The translations under genes and the position numbers were made by a program. Shown here piece by piece: positions 1-6,849 of a stretch of DNA of 18,340 bases. Under the pieces are notes generated by a model. The model was not told where the DNA came from. It worked only from the letters and a program-made list of their open reading frames with translations, and did no database searches. The stretch lies in NCBI GenBank assembly GCA_002306295.1, contig DBRI01000009.1:42130-60469 (forward strand), in the 5' to 3' direction. This stretch comes from Patescibacteria group bacterium UBA1372 (GTDB taxonomy: Bacteria; Patescibacteriota; Microgenomatia; UBA12405). The number at the start of each line of letters is the position of its first letter. The first letter of the stretch is position 1.

Positions 1-426
1 CTTAAAAGACGGTAACGATTGTATAAACTCCCTTATTTTCCCCTCGTCTTTCTTGGGTACTTCAATTACTTCATCTTCTTCTTTTGTTAACACTTTATTT
101 CTGTCTACGTCCAGCCAATTTGCTGGTATCGCCTTTTTCCATGTATATATTGTCGGAGAGTATATTGATTTTACAAATGCCAATAGCCAAGTTTCCAAAG
201 GTCTGTCTTCAAATGGCACAAACGCCAATGCCAACCCACCTCCTCCCAATATTGCCATTAATGGATATTTTATTAGTAATGTAGCAATTCCTGTCGATTT
301 CCATGTATTTACCAATACAGCCAGCAATATCCCTCCGGCTGCTTTTCCAAACTGCCCCAATGTCATATCACCTACCAATTTAAACTGGTATGACGATATC
401 TGTTGTGGAATAGGGTGTTGTTCCAT
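1..426 (-). CDS. PrgI-family protein, 5' part (type IV secretion/conjugation), cut by window edge
   Basis: The first 142 codons of a minus-strand gene that runs off the left edge without a stop. The N-terminus MEQHPIPQQISSYQFKLVGD and the later PFEDRPLETWLLAFVKSIYSP are hallmarks of the PrgI family (PF12666), small membrane proteins encoded in Gram-positive and CPR type IV secretion loci, usually just before the VirB4-type ATPase. Two hydrophobic segments lie at about residues 30-40 and 48-71, the second with a GGGG turn. After that comes a charged region (KKDEGK) that seems to extend past the core domain. The ATG at 426 follows TAAAAT (432-437) by five bases; the only SD-like bases (AAGG) are too far upstream to be typical. 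A VirB4-like gene would be expected to the left, outside the window. The family call rests on motif recognition only. Confidence 0.85.
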   Translation of the reverse strand, partial: MEQHPIPQQISSYQFKLVGDMTLGQFGKAAGGILLAVLVNTWKSTGIATLLIKYPLMAILGGGGLALAFVPFEDRPLETWLLAFVKSIYSPTIYTWKKAIPANWLDVDRNKVLTKEEDEVIEVPKKDEGKIREFIQSLPSFK

Positions 427-553
427 CCCTAATTTTACCTTATTTTAAGTAATCTTATACACTAAATTATCAGTTTGTAGACATCGAACTATTTACTTTA
501 AATCTGGATTTGAAACAAGAAATGCATTAAAATTCCATACTAACCAATCTTTT

Positions 554-624
554 GACCCGGTAGCAAAGCGGTTATGCAGAGGTCTGCAAAACCTTTTAGG
601 TGGGTTCAACTCCCACCCGGGTCT
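554..624 (+). tRNA. tRNA-Cys (anticodon GCA)
   Basis: A complete cloverleaf can be folded by eye. Acceptor GACCCGG pairs with CCGGGTC. The D arm is GCA...TGC. The anticodon stem GAGGT/ACCTT (one G-T pair) encloses loop CTGCAAA, which places GCA at positions 34-36. The T arm GTGGG/CCCAC encloses TTCAACT. The discriminator base is T, as expected for cysteine tRNAs. CCA is not encoded, so it must be added after transcription. The gene stands alone; its 3' end is partly duplicated 90 bp downstream (702-720). Confidence 0.93.
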
Positions 625-630
625 CAAAAA
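612..630 (+). repeat. Direct repeat of tRNA-Cys 3' end, copy 1 (within the tRNA)
   Basis: The 3' strand of the T arm, the acceptor strand and the flank of tRNA-Cys. It matches 702-720 at 17 of 19 positions, with an offset of exactly 90 bp. A duplicated tRNA 3' end is the usual footprint of tRNA-targeted integration, but no integrase is visible here. Confidence 0.7.
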
Positions 631-676
631 GCCAAACAAAATTTAAAAACCAATATCCACTGGGACAACTCTTTAG

Positions 677-700
677 TCCGCCGTAACTTTAGTGAAGGAG
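677..700 (+). repeat. Short interspersed repeat (CTTTAGYGAAGGAG type), intergenic copy
   Basis: The segment containing CCGTAACTTTAGTGAAGGAG matches a segment inside trxB (14131-14147, AAGCTTTAGCGAAGGAG) at 14 of 17 core positions. It lies directly before the duplicated tRNA-Cys end at 702. It looks like a small non-coding mobile or palindromic element. Here it is in the gap between the tRNA and the proline-rich gene. Confidence 0.55.
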
Positions 701-701
701 A

Positions 702-720
702 CCCACCCGTGTCTCAACAA
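702..720 (+). repeat. Direct repeat of tRNA-Cys 3' end, copy 2 (att-like remnant)
   Basis: CCCACCCGTGTCTCAACAA repeats tRNA-Cys bases 612-630 with two mismatches. The rest of the tRNA is not repeated, so this is not a second tRNA gene. It could be an old attachment-site scar, or part of the adjacent short repeat that captured the tRNA end. The whole non-protein stretch 427-759 otherwise holds only the tRNA and the 677-700 repeat. Confidence 0.55.
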
Positions 721-759
721 AAATTTGACCCCAATAGTTTTTTTATGTTAACCTGACTT

Positions 760-1149
760 ATGAACGATATAAACGATCCAACTCAAAACCCTTATACAAA
801 TACCGATCCGGTTACCCCGACCCCTCCTTCTCCTCCAGCTCCACCCGAGCCAACTCCTTACACTCCCACTCCACCAGCAGTAGAAACCCCAGAGCCCGCT
901 CCACAAGAAACACCCGAGACCCCTGTTTATACACCTCCCCAGCCACAGCCTTTACCTGAAGTTCCAACCGAGCCCGTGCTACCTCCCCAACCAACACCGT
1001 CTCCAGAGCCCCCAGAACCAGTTACTCCGCCCGCCTCCGAGCCCCAGCCAGAATATCCTCCTCAAGTTCTTGAGCCATCTTTAGACAATCCTGTTTCAGA
1101 AGTTTCTTCAGAAACACCAATCGACCAACCAGACGACAGTCAACAATAA
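760..1149 (+). CDS. Proline-rich disordered acidic protein, unknown function
   Basis: A 129-residue protein with 45 prolines (about 35%). It is otherwise mostly Thr, Glu, Ser, Gln, Val and Ala in TPxP, EPxP and QPxP patterns. It contains no Lys, Arg, His, Gly, Cys, Phe or Trp, so it is strongly acidic and almost certainly unfolded. There is no signal peptide, membrane segment or folded domain. A TTGACC lies at 725-730, but the matching -10 is weak and there is no SD. It ends two bases before the convergent stop of the HD-domain gene. The extreme composition and absence of stops support real coding in this frame rather than the antisense one. It could be a linker or cell-surface spacer protein, or the remains of a larger proline-rich protein. 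Function not recognised. Confidence 0.65.
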   Translation: MNDINDPTQNPYTNTDPVTPTPPSPPAPPEPTPYTPTPPAVETPEPAPQETPETPVYTPPQPQPLPEVPTEPVLPPQPTPSPEPPEPVTPPASEPQPEYPPQVLEPSLDNPVSEVSSETPIDQPDDSQQ

Positions 1150-1151
1150 AT

Positions 1152-1802
1152 CTACTTAAAGTTAACGACTTCCCACTTTTTTTTAAAATTTTTATGCCAA
1201 TCACAATATTTTGCTTCAATTTCTTCTATTTTAAATAATCCAAATTCTTGTTTTAATATATCTAATTTTTCACCTTTTTCTTCTCCGTACTTTACTAGTT
1301 TATTTCTGGCTTCGTCAAAACTTACAAATCTGGGTGTTTTGGAATGAAACTTATCAGCGTACGTCACTAGTTTTTCCTCTAAAGAAATTGGTACATAATC
1401 CCTTAGCGGTAGTTTTAATTTCTCATCGATTATATTCTGTTTAGTTATTCCCACCCCTACATGTACGGTTGTAAATCTGACTATTATTGGATCCGTAATT
1501 CCTTGACCGATTAAAAATTTTTCACCCATTATTCCATGATAAAAATATGCCGGAGCTTTCTTTTCAGGATTTAAATCGTCAATAAAGCAAAAATACACAC
1601 CCATGTCGTGTATTAAAGCTCCTATTTCAACTAAATTAAGGTCAATTTTATTCTGCTTATCTTTAGGTAGTTTCTTGTATATTGACCTACAAATATCGTT
1701 TACAATTAAGCAATGTGTCCATACCAAATCAAACAATATATCAGAATGTTTCCTTCCCTTGCTGGCTAGCAAATGTAATTCTTTTACATCATTTTTCTTC
1801 AT
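1152..1802 (-). CDS. HD-domain metal-dependent phosphohydrolase
   Basis: A 216-residue soluble protein. The HD-superfamily metal ligands are visible in order: H30 (WTHCLIV), H65-D66 (ALIHDMG), additional histidines H89 (YHG) and H114 (VHVGVG), and D150 (TYADKFH). The H...HD...H...H...D pattern matches small HD/HDIG phosphohydrolases acting on nucleotides or other phosphoesters; the substrate cannot be told. The C-terminal third is charged and helical, rich in Lys and Glu. ATG at 1802 follows TAAAAT by seven bases and there is no SD at a normal distance. It lies downstream of the rhuM-like gene on the same strand with a 44-bp gap, so cotranscription is possible. Confidence 0.8.
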   Translation of the reverse strand: MKKNDVKELHLLASKGRKHSDILFDLVWTHCLIVNDICRSIYKKLPKDKQNKIDLNLVEIGALIHDMGVYFCFIDDLNPEKKAPAYFYHGIMGEKFLIGQGITDPIIVRFTTVHVGVGITKQNIIDEKLKLPLRDYVPISLEEKLVTYADKFHSKTPRFVSFDEARNKLVKYGEEKGEKLDILKQEFGLFKIEEIEAKYCDWHKNFKKKWEVVNFK

Positions 1803-1846
1803 TTGATTAATTTTAATATATTTTTACCTTTCAATTTCATGTATCT

Positions 1847-2845
1847 CTAATCTTTAATCAAGTTAATTACAAGTTTAACAATTGTCTCTTTTTCTTTTGG
1901 GTCAGACACAGCCACCAATAGTGCTAAAGCTACCAACGCCCTGTCGTTAATTTTTACTTCACCGTTTTTCTTAAACAAATATCTATTTTTATTAAGAAAA
2001 TATATAAACAAAGTCGATCCGATTCTTTTATTCCCATCCACAAAAGGATGATCTTTAATTACAAAATAAAGTAAATTAGCCGCTTTTTCCTCAATACTAG
2101 GGTATAAATACTTTCCGTCAAATGTCTGATTGATAGCCCCGATTAATCCCTGCAATTTAGTACTGTTTTCTGCTCCAAACAAGTCTGATGCTAGCTTTTG
2201 CTTTAGTAGTTCTTGCCTAAACAGTAAAACGTTTTCAATCACTTTCTCGTATTCCAACTCAAAACCTGTTTTCAGTGATAGGTTTTTTGTTTCCAGGTCT
2301 CTATCGTCATAGCGTTTTAATAGTTTTATCGAATCTATGTATTTTTTAACTATTCCCAAAAGTTCTTCTTCTTGGCCGGCAAGCATAGGGGATTTGATTT
2401 TTGATCTTATTATTTCCACGCTATCAGACAAGTTTTTCAGATATTTTTGCTGTTCGGTAAGTCTTTTTTTGTTTAGTACATAGCCCTTTACTAAGTATTG
2501 TTTTAGAGTTTTTGTCGCCCAAATCCTAAACTGGGTACCTCTAATCGACTTAACCCTATATCCAACAGAAATCACCACATCTAAGTTATAGTGATCAATT
2601 TCTCTAGCAACTTGCCTATTTCCTTCTTTTTCAACTGTTCGGAATTTCCTAATAGTTGACTTAAGGTTAAGTTCCTTTTCTTTGTATACATTTTTAATGT
2701 GTTCATTGATAGTAGGTACTGTTTTATCGAATAATTGTGACATTTGTTTCTGAGTCAGCCATACTGTGTCTCGATTTATATCTACATTAATTTCAACTTT
2801 TCTGTTTCCAGATTTGTATATTACTATTTGATTTTTTGGTGCCAT
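1847..2845 (-). CDS. RhuM-family protein fused to a Doc/Fic domain
   Basis: A 332-residue protein with two parts. Residues about 8-130 carry the RhuM-family signature (VWLTQKQMSQLFDK, YNLDVVISVGYRV, RGTQFRIWATKTL), a DNA-binding-like domain first named for a Salmonella pathogenicity-island protein. The C-terminal part has a Fic/Doc catalytic motif, HPFVDGNKRIGS, from H266. Lys replaces the Fic glycine (GNK rather than GNG), and the second Arg of classical Fic AMP-transferases is absent. This resembles Doc, which phosphorylates EF-Tu. No Phd-like antitoxin is adjacent, so the RhuM half may provide targeting or restraint. ATG at 2845 lies five bases after TATAAA (2851-2856). Enzymatic activity is inferred. 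Confidence 0.88.
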   Translation of the reverse strand: MAPKNQIVIYKSGNRKVEINVDINRDTVWLTQKQMSQLFDKTVPTINEHIKNVYKEKELNLKSTIRKFRTVEKEGNRQVAREIDHYNLDVVISVGYRVKSIRGTQFRIWATKTLKQYLVKGYVLNKKRLTEQQKYLKNLSDSVEIIRSKIKSPMLAGQEEELLGIVKKYIDSIKLLKRYDDRDLETKNLSLKTGFELEYEKVIENVLLFRQELLKQKLASDLFGAENSTKLQGLIGAINQTFDGKYLYPSIEEKAANLLYFVIKDHPFVDGNKRIGSTLFIYFLNKNRYLFKKNGEVKINDRALVALALLVAVSDPKEKETIVKLVINLIKD

Positions 2846-2850
2846 ATCTA

Positions 2851-2879
2851 TTTATAACCCAAATAAAACCCGAAGTAAA
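2851..2879 (-). promoter_or_regulatory. Putative promoter of the RhuM-Doc gene, leaderless spacing
   Basis: On the minus strand, TTTACT (four of six -35 bases), then 17 bp, then TATAAA, then five bases, then ATG. This spacing puts the transcription start at about the A of the ATG. The same GGTTATAAATAGA block precedes the start of the membrane-protein gene at 17626. Confidence 0.5.
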
Positions 2880-2882
2880 CAA

Positions 2883-2936
2883 TCATTTTATATACTTCTT
2901 CCCCTTCAACTTCTCTGGCGATTAACTTTGGATCTT
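2883..2936 (-). pseudogene. Remnant of a rarA 3' end
   Basis: Bases 2885-2936 match the 3' end of the intact rarA (3800-3851) at about 41 of 52 positions. In the same frame the remnant reads KIQS, a TAA stop, SPEKLKGKKYIK, then TGA. The intact gene reads KNQSLLPEKLLGKKYIK then stop. So the C-terminal tail and the stop position are preserved, but an in-frame stop breaks it and nothing resembling the rest of RarA precedes it. It lies between the RhuM-Doc start and the metalloprotease-like gene. It may be left from a duplication or recombination event. The rest of the gap (2937-3023) holds nothing I recognise. Confidence 0.6.
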
Positions 2937-3023
2937 CTTTGTCTTCTTCTGTTCAAGTCTAACAATAAAGCGTCACATCCACATCCGATGATCTCAATAA
3001 CTTTAATAATTAGCTGATAGTAC

Positions 3024-3761
3024 CTAAATGCTGCTATTAATAGTATTAATATAACTATCTACAATCTGTCTTTGTGGCGCAAAAAGTGGATTTGCCATAA
3101 TTTCATTAAATCGTTTTAATGGCACACCCATTGCTTCATATAACCGATAGTTATAGTCATAATAGCTATTCATTGCTTCCAGTGCATCAGCCCCCACCAC
3201 ACTTTCAACTTCATCTATCTTTCTACCAAGATAAACATCTAACAATTGTCCTATACTTATCCTGTCAGTTAATTTCTTCATAAAATCAAAATCTCTTCCG
3301 TCACCAAAATAACCCTTACTGTTATGTTTATAATAACTTTCTAAGTTTATTCCTCCGATTTTTGAAACAACCAAGAAACTTAAATACTCTGTAAAAAACT
3401 CATTAAAACCAAAGTATTTATCACCAAACTCGTCATGGCCGTCAGGCTCGGATACAAAATGCATTAATTCATGTGTCGCAAATATAATCATTTCTTCATC
3501 ACTATACAGCCTACCGTCTTGATTGCATTTACTTACATAAAGAGTATTCTCATCTGGCGACCACTCGTGTCCTACACCATCTCTTCTAACAATTTTCAGA
3601 GACGCAATTCTGTTTTCTAAGCGGCCAAAATCGTAAGAAATTGAATGCCTTTCTATAATTTCACAGGCACCATTAACAATATTTCCAGTTAAGTTTCGAT
3701 ATTCTTCCGTTTCATCTCCCAAACCTTCTATTTGTATAACATTAAATACTTCTGGATTCAT
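3024..3761 (-). CDS. HExxH putative zinc metallopeptidase-like protein
   Basis: A 245-residue protein with a zinc-peptidase motif HELMH at residues 97-101. An acidic NEFFTE at 120-125 could supply the third, glutamate ligand of a gluzincin-type site. There is no signal peptide or membrane segment, so it is probably cytoplasmic. The N-terminus is acidic and the C-terminal half helical. Toxin-like and phage or mobile-element peptidases often have this layout, but I do not recognise the family. ATG at 3761 follows TATAAT (3773-3778) by 11 bases, which would leave a leader of only a few bases. Neighbours are the RhuM-Doc gene and rarA on the same strand, with a 36-bp gap from rarA. Confidence 0.7.
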   Translation of the reverse strand: MNPEVFNVIQIEGLGDETEEYRNLTGNIVNGACEIIERHSISYDFGRLENRIASLKIVRRDGVGHEWSPDENTLYVSKCNQDGRLYSDEEMIIFATHELMHFVSEPDGHDEFGDKYFGFNEFFTEYLSFLVVSKIGGINLESYYKHNSKGYFGDGRDFDFMKKLTDRISIGQLLDVYLGRKIDEVESVVGADALEAMNSYYDYNYRLYEAMGVPLKRFNEIMANPLFAPQRQIVDSYINTINSSI

Positions 3762-3797
3762 AAACTGTATATATTATAATGCCACAGACTTTATTTT

Positions 3798-4955
3798 CTA
3801 TTTTATATACTTCTTTCCTAGTAACTTCTCTGGCAATAAGCTTTGATTCTTTGGATATTTCTCATACCCCTCCCCATACCCAAAATCTTCCATCAGTTTT
3901 GTTGGCGCGTTTCTCAAATTCATTGGTATTGGTAAATTTCCTAGAGTCTTTACGTCTTCCTGTGCTGCTCTCAAACCATCATAGCACGATCTGTCTTTCT
4001 TAGATTTTGCCAAATACACCACCCCGTGAGCTAAATTTATGGCACACTCCGGATATCCAATTATTTCTACTGCTCTAAACACTTGATTTGCCAAAAGTAG
4101 GGCATTGGGGTTAGCCATACCTATATCTTCAGATGCAAATATTACCATTCGCCTGGCTATAAACTTTGGATCTTCTCCTGCTTCTACCATCCGGGCTAGA
4201 TAATACAAAGCCGCATCCGGGTCACTTGCCCTCATCGACTTAATAAATGCCGAAATCGTGTTGTAATGTTCCTCTCCTTTTTTATCAAATCTCAAATATG
4301 AGTTTTGCAAAGCATTTTTAAGAGATTCTATTTTTAAATTTCCATACAAGCTATTGGCGTTATCAATCATGGTAATTGCCGCCCTGGCATCTCCGTTAGC
4401 CATATTGGTCAGCCACTCTCTGGCTTTTTTATCCATCTTCCTCTCAATTACCTTTAAACATCTGTCTATTATTTTTCCGATTTCACTTTCTGTTAATTCC
4501 TTCAACACAAACACTCGGCATCGGGATAGTAGGGGAGAAATTACCTCAAAACTCGGGTTTTCAGTCGTCGCTCCTATTAGAATCAGTTGACCCGATTCCA
4601 CGTAAGGCAGTAAAAAATCCTGTTGCGCTTTATTAAACCTATGAATTTCATCCAGAAACAATATTTTTTTAATCAAATTTAAATTTTTACTCTGTCCTAC
4701 TATTTTTCTAATATCATCTTTTCCTGCCGATACTGCCGACAAATCCCAAAATTCAGCCTTCATTTCCGTTGCAATAATTCTGGCCAATGTCGTTTTTCCT
4801 ACTCCCGGTGGTCCCCAAAAAATCATTGAAAATATTTGCTTGTTTTCAATCAAAAGCCTCAATGGTTTATTTTCTCCCACCAAATGCTTCTGCCCCACAA
4901 ACTCATCCAAATTTTTCGGTCTAATTCTATCCGCCAACGGCCCCCAGTTATTCAT
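3798..4955 (-). CDS. rarA: Replication-associated recombination protein A (AAA+ ATPase)
   Basis: RarA/MgsA, the bacterial relative of yeast Mgs1 and human WRNIP1, acts at stalled replication forks. Visible motifs: Walker A GPPGVGKTT near residues 48-56, Walker B LFLDEIHRF near 95-103, sensor 1 GATTENPSFEV, and an arginine-finger region SRCRVF. The later RarA clamp-loader-like block has SDPDAALYYLARM, IARRMVIFASEDIGMANP and YPECAINLAHGVVYLA. The tail LPEKLLGKKYIK is the usual RarA C-terminus. The ATG at 4955 is preferred; a TTG immediately upstream gives no extra conserved sequence. TATAAA lies four bases upstream, with no SD. At 385 residues it is a little shorter than E. coli RarA. A decayed copy of its 3' end is at 2883-2936. 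Confidence 0.96.
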   Translation of the reverse strand: MNNWGPLADRIRPKNLDEFVGQKHLVGENKPLRLLIENKQIFSMIFWGPPGVGKTTLARIIATEMKAEFWDLSAVSAGKDDIRKIVGQSKNLNLIKKILFLDEIHRFNKAQQDFLLPYVESGQLILIGATTENPSFEVISPLLSRCRVFVLKELTESEIGKIIDRCLKVIERKMDKKAREWLTNMANGDARAAITMIDNANSLYGNLKIESLKNALQNSYLRFDKKGEEHYNTISAFIKSMRASDPDAALYYLARMVEAGEDPKFIARRMVIFASEDIGMANPNALLLANQVFRAVEIIGYPECAINLAHGVVYLAKSKKDRSCYDGLRAAQEDVKTLGNLPIPMNLRNAPTKLMEDFGYGEGYEKYPKNQSLLPEKLLGKKYIK

Positions 4956-5034
4956 CAACTTTATAAACTTTCTAAACTTTTAACTTTCTAAGCTCTAGTA
5001 TACATCTTCTTCGCCTTTTATTTGGGTCATGGTA

Positions 5035-5040
5035 TATAAT
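5035..5040 (+). promoter_or_regulatory. -10-like TATAAT upstream of the FMN-barrel gene
   Basis: A perfect TATAAT in the 110-bp divergent gap between rarA and the FMN-barrel gene, 25 bases before the ATG at 5066. No convincing -35 is seen at 16-18 bp. This would give a short normal leader, unlike most genes in the window. Confidence 0.4.
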
Positions 5041-5065
5041 TCTTTCATTAGATATTTATAGAGCT

Positions 5066-5476
5066 ATGACTAAAAAATCGCTTTTAAAATATTTCCAATC
5101 AAAAGATTTATGTGTTCTGTCTACTTGTAACCTCAAAAACAAACCCCAATCCGCCGTCATGTGTCTGGTTACTGGAGACGATTTTAATTTATACCTATTT
5201 ACCGGCAAAACTACTCGAAAATACTACAACCTCGAAGACAACAAAAAAGTGGCTGTTGTTATTGGCGGTTTAAATGGTGATCCCTCCGCCCAAATTAATG
5301 GTCTTGCCCGTATTCTAACCGGTGGTCAAGCCAAACTGGCTTCTGACCTTATCACCAAGAAACATTCGGATTGGAAAGATTATTTTTCTCCAAATACTCG
5401 CTTTATTAGAATCATTCCCAAATTAGTCCACTACAGCGATTTTTCCAAAAACATTTTCCAAGAATTTCTCTTCTGA
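5066..5476 (+). CDS. Pyridoxamine 5'-phosphate oxidase-like FMN-binding split-barrel protein
   Basis: A 136-residue single-domain protein that starts with a helix and then the strand pattern LCVLSTCNLKNKPQSAVMCL, typical of the PNPOx-like split barrel. A second block, LFTGKTTRKYYNLEDNKKVAVVIGG, carries the usual K-x-x-N-hydrophobic segment that contacts flavin or F420 phosphate. The family has many functions (flavin reductases, haem utilisation, pyridoxal salvage), so the exact reaction is unknown. Full length for a small member. Stop TGA at 5474-5476; the MurF-like gene begins 24 bases later on the same strand, so the two probably share a transcript. Confidence 0.8.
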   Translation: MTKKSLLKYFQSKDLCVLSTCNLKNKPQSAVMCLVTGDDFNLYLFTGKTTRKYYNLEDNKKVAVVIGGLNGDPSAQINGLARILTGGQAKLASDLITKKHSDWKDYFSPNTRFIRIIPKLVHYSDFSKNIFQEFLF

Positions 5477-5500
5477 AGCCAAAAACTGTTAAACTAATCC

Positions 5501-6844
5501 ATGAAGAATTTATTAGTTTTATCCTTTCTTTACTATCTCCGCTTTTTTGCTCGATTACAACTCAAAAAGATTTCTTTTCTCCAAAAACTAAAAGGGGACA
5601 AGTTAATCACTGTTGGTGTCACTGCTTCGGCCGGTAAAACTACCACTGTCAAAACTATCTACGCCGCTCTTTCTCCTTTTTATAAAATTAAATTAAACAC
5701 CAAATCTTCAGAAACCGGCCTATCTCTAAATATTCTAGACATTAATACCATAAATTATTCCCTAATTGATTGGTTTAGAATTTTAACCTTAGCACCCATC
5801 AAATTTCTATTTCTTAACTGGAAATCCTATCAAATTTATTTAACAGAGTTTGGCATCGATGCTCCATTTTGGCCGAAAAATATGGACTTTTTGCTGTCCA
5901 TTCTTAATCCTGATATTGCAGTTTTTTTAAATGTCAATCCAGTCCATGCTCAAAATTTTAAAAAACCTTCTTTAAAATCAGCCCTTTCTGCTATTGCTAA
6001 AGAAAAATCAAAATTAACAAATTCTTATAAACCCAATAAATTATCCATTGTAAATTTTGACGATCCTTTTGTTAAAAACTCTATTAATGTCTCCAATCAA
6101 CTTCTTACTATTGGTAGCAAAGATACAGACATTCAAATTGTCTCCACAGCTAACAACGAACAGGGTTTCTCAGCCGATTTTATACTAAATAATAAAAAAT
6201 ATATTGTCATTCTTAAAAATCAAATTCAACCAACTAGTTTTGCCACTTCTCTTGCTTCCTCTCTTCTTATTGCTAACCACCTAGGCTTAGATTTAGATAA
6301 AATCATTACTTCACTTCAAGCTAATTTCCAAAATGAGCCCAGCCGTTCTTCTCTCTTATTGGGAATCAAAAACACCACCATTATCGATAGTTCCTACAAT
6401 TCTTCGCCCCAAGCCGCTTCCGAAATGTTAGACATCCTTTCATCTTTTCCAGGTCAAAAAATAGCTGTTTTGGGTGATATGCGAGAGCTTGGCCCCCAAA
6501 CCAAAATCAGTCACCGCAGACTTTATAAACATGCCCTCAACTCTTCCGATCTTATTATTGGAGTTGGTCCCTACACTCAAAAATATTTCAAGAAATCAGC
6601 CAAAGTACAAACCTTTTTGTATTGGTGGCAGGCTTTAGATTTTCTCAAAAATCAAATCAAAGGTGGTGAAGTTATTCTTGTCAAGGGTTCTCAAAATACT
6701 ATCTACTTAGAAGAACTGGTCAAAGGCCTTGTCGAAAACAAATTAGATCAAAAAAATCTCTGCCGCCAATCTCCTTATTGGCTCTCTGTCAAACAGAAAT
6801 TTCACACTCAATTCGTAATTGACCAATTGAAGATTGAAGATTGA
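5501..6844 (+). CDS. MurF-like Mur ligase (UDP-MurNAc-tripeptide:D-Ala-D-Ala ligase family)
   Basis: A 447-residue ATP-dependent ligase. P-loop GVTASAGKTTT at residues 39-49; central-domain block NPDIAVFLNVNPVHAQNF; then the MurF-type IIDSSYNSSPQAA and IAVLGDMRELGPQTKISH of the C-terminal domain. MurF adds D-Ala-D-Ala to the peptidoglycan precursor in the cytoplasm. The P-loop is far closer to the N-terminus than in E. coli MurF, so the usual UDP-sugar-binding N-domain is missing and replaced by a hydrophobic/basic stretch (residues 1-31). The last residues (FVIDQLKIED) are encoded by an AATTG-rich repeat found elsewhere in the window. The true substrate might differ from that of classical MurF. 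The gene converges on the DUF2207 gene with a 5-bp gap. Confidence 0.85.
   Translation: MKNLLVLSFLYYLRFFARLQLKKISFLQKLKGDKLITVGVTASAGKTTTVKTIYAALSPFYKIKLNTKSSETGLSLNILDINTINYSLIDWFRILTLAPIKFLFLNWKSYQIYLTEFGIDAPFWPKNMDFLLSILNPDIAVFLNVNPVHAQNFKKPSLKSALSAIAKEKSKLTNSYKPNKLSIVNFDDPFVKNSINVSNQLLTIGSKDTDIQIVSTANNEQGFSADFILNNKKYIVILKNQIQPTSFATSLASSLLIANHLGLDLDKIITSLQANFQNEPSRSSLLLGIKNTTIIDSSYNSSPQAASEMLDILSSFPGQKIAVLGDMRELGPQTKISHRRLYKHALNSSDLIIGVGPYTQKYFKKSAKVQTFLYWWQALDFLKNQIKGGEVILVKGSQNTIYLEELVKGLVENKLDQKNLCRQSPYWLSVKQKFHTQFVIDQLKIED
6811..6844 (+). repeat. AATTG-type microrepeat forming the 3' end of the MurF-like gene
   Basis: Begins ATTCGTAATTGA, shared with the trxB copy at 13735, and continues with AATTGAAGATTGAAGATTGA. 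It supplies the last codons and stop of the gene. It belongs to the same loose family as the copies near 8893, 12847 and 13733. Confidence 0.5.
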
Positions 6845-6849
6845 TTATT

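Noticed and set aside
53..448. Plus-strand open frame of 131 codons
   Set aside because: It is antisense to the PrgI-family gene, whose minus-strand translation has clear family motifs.
702..720. A second tRNA gene
   Set aside because: Only the 3' end is repeated; no D arm or anticodon arm precedes it.
574..756. Plus-strand open frame of 60 codons
   Set aside because: It runs through tRNA-Cys and the repeats, and the peptide shows no protein-like features.
812..997. Minus-strand open frame antisense to the proline-rich gene
   Set aside because: It arises from the CCN-rich composition of the opposite strand and has no start signal.
1152..2845. HD protein as antitoxin of the RhuM-Doc protein
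   Set aside because: The HD fold is an enzyme, not a Phd-like antitoxin, and the 44-bp gap shows no coupling.
4956..4958. TTG as the rarA start one codon upstream
   Set aside because: The ATG at 4955 directly follows and gives the expected N-terminus.
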